Positions 33,293 to 44,543 of a stretch of DNA of 64,000 nt are shown piece after piece. This DNA is from Euglena gracilis. Lineage: Eukaryota; Euglenida; Euglenophyceae; Euglenales. A program made the position numbers and the translations under genes. The notes under the pieces were generated by a model that was given only the letters and a program-made list of their open reading frames with translations, was not told where the DNA came from and did not search any database. The stretch's first letter is position 1; the number at the start of each line of letters is the position of its first letter. Location of the stretch: NCBI GenBank assembly GCA_039621445.1, contig CP154957.1:35986696-36050695 (forward strand), in the 5' to 3' direction.

Positions 33293-36200
33293 AGAAGCTT
33301 TTGCCTGCCAAAGGAGATGGGGACCCTGCGGAAGAGAATGTCAGCGCTTTCGCAGATTTCCTCTGCAATGCAGTAGCGGCCGTTTGTCCTCTGCTGAGCC
33401 CCCGGCAGCTCACCAAGGTGTCCTACGCGGTGGCACACAGGCTGAATTCTTCTCACCTTGATCTCCTGACCCGACCCTGCGTCCGGCGCACCCCAAAGGC
33501 ACCCCAAAGGCACTCCAAATCCGACCCTTTGGTCGGGCACACATGGTCTGCCTTGCCAGGGCACCTTTTGGCTGAATTTTGTGCCCGTGCACCCTCCCCC
33601 TGCCCGAGCAGACCCCAGCCCAGGGCACTCCGCAGCCCCTCCCTGCCCCTGGGGGTGGTCAACATCAAACTCCGGCCTGGCGGCGCGGCTCAGCGAGCTG
33701 GCCGCCGCGTTCCGGACGTGCACGCTGAGCGGCCGCGCGCCGGCGGCGGCGGCCCTCAGCCAGCGGGCCCTGGACGCCTCCGTCCTCGCGGCCCTGAAGC
33801 CGAGGCAGGCGGCCCGACTGTTGTACGCGTTCGGGAAGCTGTGCGCCTGCCAGGGAATGGGAACTGTGGCGGTCAGCCAGGGACGGTTCCGTATGCATTG
33901 CTCTGCGAAGGGTTGGGCTGCCTCCGCCCTGTGGGAACTGCCCCTGGGTTCACCGGCTCCGTTTTCACAGCGAACCAATTCCGATTGGGTCGAGCCCTCG
34001 TTCGACGCCTCTTCGATGTTCACAGCCACTCAGGGCTTGCCAGTTTTTCCTCAACAGAGGAGTTCTTATCCATTTTATGCATTTGAACGTGAATGATGTA
34101 TAGTGCATCTTTGCCATGTGATGTGCACAAAGTGCCACAGGGCGTCATTTACGCCACGGGGGGCCCAGGCTGGGTCAAGCCAGCCAGCCCAGCACCCGTC
34201 CCCATCCACGGGTTTTAATTCCAGCTGCCGAAGGGCGGCTGCATCGTGTTGGATCCATTGTCTTGGCGTAACAACGTTGCCCCAATGTTTTCCTGCGCTC
34301 ATCCCCCTGGCCCATTTCTCCGCCATTGCCTCATCGTTTCTCCGTGACTCCCCCTCCCGCACCCGGAGAGCCCTGCCACCAAGCGACCGGCCCGGCCCTC
34401 ACGGCGCAGGAGCTGTCCATGGCCGCCTGGGGCCTCGCCCGGCTCAACGCGGCCGTCTCCCCGCGGGTGTGGTGGGCGCTGGCGCAGGCCCTGCTGGCGG
34501 AGGGGACGCTGCGGCAGTTCCGGCCGCAGACCACCTCCAACGTGGCCTGGCGCAGGCTGTTGCTCCTCAGGGCCGGCCGGCAGAGGCGCGTTTCGCGCCG
34601 GAGAAAAACAGTGGAAGATTTTCGAGCCTGACTGCAGCCAACGCCGCACCGGCCGCCGGCTGCAGTGTATGAGGTTTTGATCAGACAAAGATTGGTTTGT
34701 TCAAATTCCCGGCTGGGGGTCCAGTGCCATGGGATGACATGCCTCTATCGCCGGTCCAACCTTCCCAGCAGGAGACTGCAGTCTCGATTTCGAGGAGCCA
34801 AAGGGGGTGGATGCGGAGGGGGGTGGGACTGAGGCACACTGGAAAATTTGGGTTATCCCCACAATTTTGGGTTAAGCCCCCTCCACCCCTGAATGATATG
34901 TATCCCCTGGGCGACGGAGCAAAAGTTATTGTAAAAGGACCCCAAATCCAGAACACACCAAATTTCAAACATGAACCAGAGATTGTTTTAAATTTTGTGA
35001 CCTGGGGGTGGGTGGGGTGGGTCTGGGCCGAGCCCCCCCCCCAGCGGAGGCGGGTTTTCTCTATTTTCGGTGCGAAGCACCGAATTTTTTTTGGACTCCA
35101 ATTGACCCCCAAAAGTGGGTCCCCCTAAACCCAATGGGAACCCCCAGGGGGCTCAGGGATCCACTTTGGGTGGGTGGGTCCGGACCCCCTCCCCCCCGGG
35201 TCCTGAAAACACCTCTGAGCAGAGCACAACCTTCCGCTTTCTGTTTGACTCTTTTCTGCCTTGTTTTGCCATTGTTTGGTGCATGGCCATCCCCCGGTTG
35301 TTGCGAGCAACCGTGTGGCCGAGGCTTATGCCACGGCCCGGGCGAACCACACGGCCATCTTCGAGGGCCTGAAGGTTGCCATGCGGCGGGCGGGGCTGCA
35401 GCGCTTCAAGCCGCAGGAGGTGGCCAACCTGGCGTGGGCCTCGGCCACCCTGCGGCAGGGGGACGTGGAGTTGCTGGTGGAGATAGGGGCCCAAGCTGCT
35501 TTTTTTGGACCCTGTCCCCGGGTTGCAAATACATAAGCAAACAAATAAACACACGAATGAATGAATGAGCAAATGAAGGAAGGAAGGACTGAAGGAATGA
35601 ATGAACGAACGAACGAACGAACGAATGAATGAATGAATGAATAAAAAATGGAAAAATGAATAATATGACAAAAATAAATAAATAAATGAATATACAATGC
35701 ATCCTGCCGATTCGCGAAGATACATGCATGGGGATTGTATTTGCTTTCTTTTTGCTCATGGGAGGTGGCTTTCTCTGGATGTTTATGGCCGCTGGAGAAT
35801 AGGGGGTTAAATTTCATTTTACGAATGGGCTCACAACGGATGGATTCTGTCTCAAAAAAGGAGCTTGTTGAGGACTCCGTGACTAATCCAGGACTCCTCC
35901 AGTCGGCCCAGGGAGTTTGTCCCCCCCCCTCAACGGCATTCATCACTCCCATCTCCATCAATGTGTCTGTCACAGTGTACGTCTCACAGTCTGTCACAGT
36001 GCAGTGCAGGGGCTCCCTCCCTTTTCGTGCGTATTCCAAGGGAGGGCGTTTCGCTTTTTTTCGCAATGCGTTTCGCTTTTTTTTCTCGTATTTTTGCCCA
36101 CTTTTTTTGCACATTTTCCTTTTTTTTTCTTCAGCGCATTGCCTTTTTTCTTTTTGGTGCATTTTTTTTCCGTCATTTACCCAATTCTTCGCCTTTTTGA

Positions 36201-39200
36201 CCTTTTTTTTGCAATGCTTTCCATTTTTTGCAATTCTGGATTTTTTTGATAAATTTGGTGCCATTTGTGCATGTTTTTGGCAATTTTTGAAGTTTTATGA
36301 TATTTTTTGCGCTTTGCTCTCAGATTTTGCACATTTTTGTGCATTTTTGCGTTTTTTTTTCGAGGCTGGGATAGCGCATTTCCCCCCACTGTTCTTCTGT
36401 AAGGTCTTGTTCCCGTCCCTCCTGGATGGGCAGCACAAGTGCCACCCCCCACCTGGCCCTTACTTTGCCAACGAAGTGACATCGCATTGTGGATCTGTGT
36501 TCACCTTTCGCTCCTGGTTAACGCTTCTGGCCTTCCACCCCCCTGAACGAGGCGGAGGAAGCCCTGCTGCCACTCCGCCTCCCTGGCCCGCTTCAAGCCC
36601 CAGGAGGTGGCCAATTTGGTGTGGGCTTTCGCTGCCTCCGGGGTGTGGCACAACCAGGGTGGTCTTGAGGTTGGTTGGTTGTCAGGTTGTCAGGTCGCAA
36701 GACTGCATCTTAGGCAGCTTGGCTGCACTGAAGCATTTCAATTTCCCATTGTGCACGCGGACAATGTTTTTTTGACTCTTTTTGAATCCTAGGTTTGAAG
36801 CCCACCCTTTTGACCCTTTGGTTCAGGGGGGACCCTTTGTTCAGGGTCCATCATTAGTCGTTTTTGGACCCAGGGTGCTGGCGCAATTTGGAGTTTTTGG
36901 ATTCTGCACCATGTTAATAGAACGTCAACTCAGCCAACTCAGGAAATGTGAATTTTCTTAAAGACAGGGCCTTTCAACCAGTGACAAACCGAAGGGACGC
37001 CCACAAGCTCAGGGGCTGCCGTTGCCCATTGCGCACATACGCAACGGTCATGCATTGCACATTGCACATGTGCGCAATGGGCAACCGGTGCGCAATGGCC
37101 ATAACCATCCGGCAGTGTGGGGGCTGGAGTTGCTCAGCAAAGTGGTCAACGACGCTGGGCGACGCTCCTCCCACTTCAAGCTCCTCTGGCACTCCGGGTT
37201 TTCCGCTCCTCAAACAACGTGTGTGCAGAGTCCACCCTCCAGGCGACTCAGCATACAATCCTTCACGCAGTTGCAGAGCTTAAAAAGCCAACAACAATAG
37301 CCAAGTTTCACCCGGTCTGTTGAACACCATCTGGGGAACACAGTCAGGGCAAAAACGGGGGACTCACAACAGGTCGTGTAGCGGGCCCTTTCCACACGGC
37401 CAGCAATTGGGCTTGGTGAGGAAAAGCATTGCGCAAGTGACCGAACGCGCATGAGACCAAACTGGGCATTTTGTGCTGTTTAGGTTATCACACACAGCAA
37501 AGAAATCATGCACGGATGTTTTTCACGGGCCTCTGGGGGGCTGTCACGTTGGGTGGGGGAACCGGGTTTCAAAAACCCCGTGGCGCGACGCCCTGTTTGC
37601 GGCGGTGGCACACCGCCTGCGCCAGACGGAGGTTGTGCAGGGCTTTGGACCCCAGGAGCTGAGCAACGTGCTGTGGGCGCTGGCCAAGCTGGGCAGCCCC
37701 CCCGACCCCGAGCTGACGGCGGCCGTGACGGAGCACCTCTTGCCCAGGGTCGCTTCCTGTTGTGTTGGGGTTCTGTGCAGCCCCGAACAAGAGGGCAGCA
37801 AGTCCCAAACAAGTCCCAAACAAGCCCCAAACAAGTCCCAAACAAAGTCCCAAACAAGAGGGCAACAAGTCCTGGCGCAAGTGACAGCTTCCCCAGCCGG
37901 CTGAGGAACACTGTCTGTCTTCAGCGGAAGGGGCGGTGGGCGGGTGTCTGGCTGTGGCGTCTCACATGGTGGGAGGAGAAGGCCTGCCCAACCACAAACC
38001 AGCGGGGCCCCTGCCCCCCAACTGCAGGCGTGTTGGACCGCTACCCGGCCCAGGCCCTCGCCAACACTGCGTGGGCCCTCAGCCGGCTCGGCGCCGCCAA
38101 TGCCTCGCTGCTGGACGCCCTCGCGGACGCCGCGGGCCGCGACGCCCTCGCCGCGCAGCTCGACGGGCTGGACGTCGCCAACCTGCTGTGGGCGTATGCG
38201 CGGTGGCAGCACCGGCCGCAGGCGCTGGAGGCGTTGGGGCGGTTGGCGGTGGCGGACGGGCGGCTGATGGGCGGGGTGGGCTGGCGGACTGGCGGTGGGG
38301 GATTCAGCAGTAGGAGATCGGGATGGGGCGAACAGACTACCGTCTCCGCAGAGAGAGACCCGCACACAGCTTCAGGTCCGTAGCTCTGTGTGGGTCCATA
38401 TGCCACACGCAGTTTCTTCGCTCAATGGTCTAAGGTGTTGAGAAGTGCCTTATGGTGCAGCCAAGTGCAAAAACGTTGCCACTGTTCATGTGCCGGCCAT
38501 CCCTTCCCTGCCTCTACCAACCCCCCGTTCTCCAACCTCACCCCAGAGGACACACAGTTGCCTTCATTTCAGCACCCCCACCCCGCAGACGCGACAGACG
38601 GTTGCCGACCAATGACAGGTATTCCGCAACAGGACCCGCTCCTTTGCGGCCGGTTGATTCGAGCCCGGTGCCAACGCCCCGTCTCCCCAAAGGGAAAGGC
38701 CCCATCCCAGCCAGCCCCGACCCCGGCAGCCGGGCCGCACGCCATGGCCACCACCGTCTGGGCCTTCGCCAAGCTGCGCATCCGCCACGGCCCGGTGCTG
38801 CGGGCCGTCGCCGCGGCCATGACCCAGCCCGGGGCCCTGGCGGCCTTCGCCCCCCAGGCGCTGGCCAACGTGGCGTGGGCCTTCGCGGCGCTCAATGTGT
38901 ACCCGGCCGCCGCGATGCATGCGCTGTCCCGGCACCTGCGGGCGCCGGAGGTCCTGGCCATACCGCTGCTGCATGCCGGCCGGGAATCCAAGGAAGTGTG
39001 CATTGTTTTCGGTACCCTAAATCCTGAAACTTGCTCAGTTGCACAATTGCCCAATAATTAATTTTTTTAAGATATTACTTAAAATTTGAAAATTCGAAAT
39101 TTTGATTTAATTTAAAACATTGAAAGTGTTGGTCACTAAAAGTTTGCAAGAGGTTGTTTCCCCCTGAACTGTTTTCTGTTTTTGTTTTTGGGGACTGTTT

Positions 39201-41292
39201 CCCACATTGACGAGCAACGGTATGGTATTGGCCGGCTTCCAGCCACAGGGCCTGGCCAACCTCTGCTGGGCCTTCGGCACGCTGGGGCACCTCGACGAGC
39301 GAGCGGTGCGGGCGGTCGTGGACCACGCGCTGCAGAGCGGCGCCGTCCAGGCGTTCCGGTCGCAGGAGGTGGCCAACACTGTCTGGGCGTTGGCGACTCT
39401 CGGCATTGCACATCCCTCTCACGGATCTCCGGGTGTATGTTACCTCTCATGTGCCCCGACAAGTACTGTGGATGTGAAGTGCAGATAGCATATGCAGCCT
39501 GGGGCTTCGGCATCCCACATAATGTATCCCCCAGAGGTAAACCAAGCAGGGCGGAAATCCACAATTTCTCTCCAAAAACAGTATCTTTTACATCAATGAC
39601 AAACTTTGAAGTAGTATCAATGTCAAATAAGTGTCAAAAAATGTGCGAAATTCGGGAATTATGTGAAAATGTGCACTTTGCAAAATATTCAAACTTTTTA
39701 GAGTTTGAATATTTGCCCAAATGATATACCCCCAAATAAATATTCCCCTCACTTCCAATGCCCCCCAGGTATATATTATTTGGGGGGGGCAAGATTGTCC
39801 CTCAGTTGATTTGCACATTTGTGTTTCCAGTTTCCATGGCAGTGCTATTTCAGGTCATTTTGCCAAAAAAAGGACGGCGCATGGGAATTGGATCAACGGC
39901 GACTTTCCTTCTGACTGACAGACTCAACCCAGGCCAACCGTACAGATATTACACAGGTGGGTGGGATGATTGTGCACGTGGCCTTCCACTCACTCCAGGC
40001 CGGTCCTTTCCTCCCCACCGCGACCTCGCCTGCTGTCCCCCCTCCCCCTCCCCCGGCCAAACTTATGCGCCAACCCTCCCCTGCGTCATCCGCGACTGTC
40101 CCCAGAGCCCCGTGGCCCCGCCCTCCTCAGCGCGACGGCCGACCTCGCGGTGTCGGGGCGGTTCTTCCAGAGCAGCACGCCGCAGGAGGTGGCCAACCTG
40201 GCGTGGGCCCTGGCGGTGTTGGACTTCCGACCGCGCCGGCCCGGGCCGGGGGCGGGGCTCGGCGGACCCGCTGCATCCGGGGGTGGTTCGCCTTCGGGAT
40301 GACACATGGCATGGCGTCCTCCGTTGTGGTCGGGAACCGATCCGCCAATGAAAACGTCGGCCGACCCACTGTGTAGGTCTGTCTGGCTTTGGCTCCTACC
40401 CCCCCCCCCCAAGAGTGAGACCTGGGTCTTATTTTTGGGTCCTTTACTGGAAACCTCTGGGGGGGGTATTATTTTTGCTTTCTTTTCCAAATTGGATATA
40501 TCAGGTTTCACATAATTTTTGGGCCAGAATATGAGCAAACTCATCATTTTTGTGTCTGCGCCTGAAAACCCAAACCCCAGTAATTTTTCACCTTCCCGGT
40601 GCTTTGTGCTGTCAGGGGAGTCTTAAGTTTTGAGAGGGTCTTAATTTGGGATTGGAATTTTTGCTCTATCGGCCTGGGGGGTGTGTTTAAAGTTTTGGGG
40701 GTCTTATTTATTGGGGGGGGGTTGGGCCATGTCGGAGGAGGCGCGGGCTCGAAACGTCACTGTGTGGGGCACCCTCAGCCAAGCAGCCCAGCAGTCCCCA
40801 GTCACTGCCGCCATGAAGGCCTGCGAGGTAGCCATGACAATGAGCACCCTCACGCCTTAGCCCTCGGCCAGGATCGTTTTTGTTGGCAAAAACCAACCCA
40901 CGACGACTGTTTTTTTGTTTGTTTGGAAAACCCCCCAATCCCCAAATGAAAATGGGCCAGAACCTCTCAAGAAGGTTTCTGGTCCGACTGCCACCCCCTG
41001 TGGGGAGGGGGCAGCCCACACGCTTGAAATTTCCTCAAAAGGCAGGGGAGGGAACAAAACGGCCTTTTATTTATTGCATTTTGAAATGTTGGTTTCATTT
41101 CTCAAGATTTTTTTCAATAAAAAGCCTTGAAGCTTGTGTTTTGCGCTGAGCCTTCCCTGAATCCGAAGATTGCAATATTTTTTTTTCATAACGTTTGAAT
41201 TTTTCCAAATCAATTGCTATGTTGGCAGTTGGGATCTTCTTAAAAGTTAAAAAATGTGTCGGATTTTTTGGGAAAATTTTATCCCCTGCTGA

Positions 41293-41325
<33 letters not shown>

Positions 41326-44300
41326 GTGTCATGTGTCATGTATGTGTGGGGGGGGGGGTCGGGGGCTAGCCACACAGTAGCAGGCGTCAGGATGACAGCG
41401 TGGGCGTTTGCCACCATGCGGCTGCTTGACGTGGGGCTGTTTGGTGCCCTTGCCCAGCGACCAGGCACGGACCCTGCCTTACCTCCGGGCTGGGCAGAGG
41501 GCGGGGTGGAGCCCAACGCAGGGCGGGAGGACGTTCCGGCCCGAAACACGGAATGACTAGAGGTTCCAGTCAGGCCGAAGGGAATTGATGGACGTATGTC
41601 AAAGCGGAAACCTTTATGGACGCCGAGTAAATGGCAAGGGTGTAAGGTGCATAGATCATTCACTCCCAAAGAACATATAAAACAAACAGTGGATCCTTTT
41701 TGCTGAAGGCTGCTGGTGTGACCCCCAATATTTGGGGGGCTTTATATTGGGGGGGCGAGGGGGGTTGGATGATCCCCAGTCCCAGAGCGCCTGTTAGTTA
41801 AGGATGCAGTCATGCAGGATGCAGTCATGCAATATCTGCTGAAACCTTGGAAAGTGCCGGACCGTACGAAATTTATTTTCATCAGTGGCGCCGGAGGTAA
41901 ACTATGTGCGCCATTTACAGCAGAAATCGGCCCGCCGAAACCTCCGAGTATGCTGCAAAAACCCGAATTTTCCTAAATACAACCCCCAAGTAATTTTTGG
42001 GGCCAACCTGAATGTCCCCCTCACCGCGCCCTGAAGGTCCGGTGCCTGCCGGCGGTCCAGAGAGCCGGAGGTGCTTGCGTCGTTTGTCCCACAGGGGCTG
42101 GCAATGGTGGCGTGGGCCTGCGCGAAGGTGCAGTTCGTTGACCCCCGCCCAGGGAGGGCCCCGCCTCAGCCTCCCTGCCCCTCCCCCCTCCCACACCCCT
42201 GGACCTGGTGGACCAATGCCAACGTGTAATTGCCGCTGTTTGCCGCCGTGGTCAGGTCTGCCCCCCCCCCATGTCCCCCCCCCCCCCCCCACTGCAGCCG
42301 GGGCCAAGCCCTGCCCTCAGCTGATGCAGAGCATTGCCGGCGCCGCCCTGCAGCCCGGCGTGCTGCGGCGCTTCAAGCCGCAGGAGCTGAGCATGACGGC
42401 GTTCGCCTTCGCCCGGCTGGGGGTGGTGAACGAGACGCTGATGGTGGCCGGCCGGCCCTCCCTGGCCCCGGGGGCAGGGCCGGGGCCACCCGACCGCCCC
42501 GAGACCGCCCCAAGCAGGAAAAGGGCATCAAGAGTGCAGTGGTTTTTGGTTTCGGAAGTCACCATCCAGGGCAGGGTTCGATATAAATTAGAGGAGGGGA
42601 GGTGTCTCCCCCCTCTTGTTAGGGGGGTCTGGACCCCCCCCCCCACCTGCCAGGGGGGTCTGGACGGACCCCTGAGGGGGGGGGGGATGCCTGGGACCCC
42701 CCCAAAAGGTCAATTTTTTTCCTTCCGGCACTTTGCGCCAAAATCTTTTTGAGCATTTTTGCCCCCAAAAGTGCACTTTTTGGCGTTTTGGGGGGGGTCA
42801 AAATTTTCGGCCCGGCGCTTTGCCCCCGGCTGAATTTCGGTCACCCAGACCGCGCCACTGTTCAGGGGGGGGGGTCCAACCCCGCTTCCTGGACCGCAGG
42901 GGGGGGTCCGACTGCCCTTATATCATTCCTGATCCAGGGTCGTCCAAATTTGGTGAATGGAAATTGAATTGAACCCCTGCTAGCGGACCCCTTGAAGGGT
43001 CTGCTAGCAGGGGTAGCTAGTGGAGTTTTTTTTCCCCAGTGACCGGTGCAAGGCCCCAAGACAAGTTTTTAACCCCAAAACCTGCCAAAATGCCCTTTTT
43101 TGTATTTTTTGGACTTAAATCAGGCAAAAACAAACTCATTAAAAGTCCCATTTCCACCTTGGCACACAGCTTCGGAGGAATTTTTTCCCCCAATGTCCAG
43201 GGGGTCTAGCTAGTGGCTTTTTTCAGTGTCTAGGTAAAATGGCTAGCCTGGACCCCCCCGGTCCTTAAGCAAAAGTCTGTCCCCAGCATCACTTGAGACC
43301 CCCCCACACCCAGGTAGTGATTTCCGACCACTAATCCCAAACTGGCCAACCAAATACTATTGCAGTATTGTTGGTTAAATGTCTTCAAGAAGACCAGTCA
43401 CCGCTGAGAACAGGGTAAGGGCGTTGAAAGTGCATCCACGCGGCCAACCAGGCTACTTCATCCTCCACTGACTGGTTGGATTGCGGCCAGCCACGGCCGG
43501 CTGCGGCTGGCTGCAGCCGGCCGCTTTTCCAACCAACCAACAGACATCTCTCTGAGGTTGGATTGCTTTCGGCCGCGACAATCCGCCGCCAGCCGCTTCT
43601 CCACTCCAATCAGCTCCAACCAATTTTTTTTTAAAAAAAAGGTCGGTGAGGTTATTTGAAGGCGCAGGGTCAGCGTTAAGGTTCTCCTGCACACAGCTGA
43701 ACCTGTCCCGCCCAGCGTTGCTGTACTGCCCTCGGCAGGGTACCCACCGAACCCAAAGAGCCGCCCAACTCGGGTTAAAACCACGGGGGGGGGGGCGCCC
43801 TGTAGCGCTGGAATTACACCAGAGTTACTCACCCGGCCAGGGGGAGCAACAAAAGAGGACTGGTGTAAGGGGTCCCTGGCCACTCACCACGCAGTAAACT
43901 GGGCCAGAAGCGAAGTTAGCGCCGGCCATAAACAGACAAGAAGCCTTAGTGCAACTAAGGGGGGGGGGGTCCGGGCGAGGCGGGGCGCCCCCATGTTTTC
44001 CTGCCCAACATGGTCCGGGGTGGGACATGTATTTTGTGCCGACGTCTGGATCAGCAGGCCGACAGGCGTCAGGGCAGAGTGGCCCAGGGGTGGCCGCCGC
44101 CATCGCCCAGCGGATCCTGCAGGAGGACTTCCTGCCGCGGTGCAAGCCCCAACCAGGAGGGGGGGGAGGTGGCCGCCCCCCCCCCCCCTCCGAAGTGAGC
44201 CCGGGATCCGATGGGAATGCAGTTGGAGGCGTTGGGGTTTAGCTAATGGTGGAGGTGTGGTGCACGCCCAAATCCCCCCCCTCCACTGATAAGTCCTCCA

Positions 44301-44543
44301 TCCCCCAGGGGCCTGCTGCCCTGCTGTGCTCTCTTACCCCCCCCCCCCGGCTAAAAGGGCACACAGCAGGCCCTCTCTCTGGGGTGTCACTGGCAGTGCC
44401 CCCCCCAACGCCGACCCAACACCCCCTGGCCCCAGGAGGTCGCCAACCTCGGCTGGGCGTTCCGCGCCCTCAAGCTGCACAGCCCGGTCTTGGAGGCCGC
44501 GCTGGCAGGCTGGCGGTGCCGGGAGGCGATCCTCTTCAGCTGA
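33293..44543 (+). CDS. Tbc2/OPR-like organelle RNA-binding repeat protein
   Basis: A long multi-exon gene of tandem helical repeats with signature F-x-P-Q-E-x2-N-x2-W-A-F-A-x-L, as in Tbc2-like, OPR/HPR and RAP-associated proteins that act on plastid or mitochondrial RNA. That role is family knowledge. Approximate exons: 33293-33449 (LSPRQLTKVSYAVA), 33636-33840, 34380-34556 (TAQELSMAAWGLARL), 35309-35476 (FKPQEVANLAWASATL), 36565-36657, 37125-37220 (weak), 37575-37748 (FGPQELSNVLWALAKL), 38028-38276 (two repeats), 38730-38950 (two), 39200-39400 (two), 40117-40250, 41381-41460, 42058-42143, 42298-42443 (FKPQELSMTAFAFARL), 44091-44150, 44436-44543. The last exon starts after CCCCAG and ends at TGA 44541-44543. 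No RAP domain, transit peptide or start codon was found. Exons are GC-rich; introns carry C-run repeats. It could be two genes. Confidence 0.7.
35541..35690. repeat. GAAT/GAAC tetranucleotide tract in intron
   Basis: A run of GAAT and GAAC units with AAAT units at its end, inside an intron of the repeat-protein gene. Confidence 0.85.
41293..41340. repeat. GT dinucleotide repeat in intron
   Basis: An almost perfect (GT)n tract just upstream of the 41381 exon. Confidence 0.85.
42595..42960 (+). repeat. C-run dispersed repeat (copy 1, with 45560-45870)
   Basis: It shares ordered words with 45560-45870: GGGTTCGA, GGGGTCTGGACC, CACCTGCCA, a GGACCCCCC end, CCTTCC-GGCA, TTGCGC(CA/TT) and GGCCGAAAAT-like words. 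Both copies are in plus orientation and non-coding; this one is inside an intron. Confidence 0.5.

Noticed and set aside
33289-34029. 246-codon minus-strand ORF
   Set aside because: Antisense shadow of GC-rich exons that carry the recognisable repeat on the plus strand.
37544-38365. 273-codon minus-strand ORF
   Set aside because: Antisense to exons with P-Q-E/A-N-x-x-W repeats; Pro/Arg-rich composition is typical of a shadow frame.
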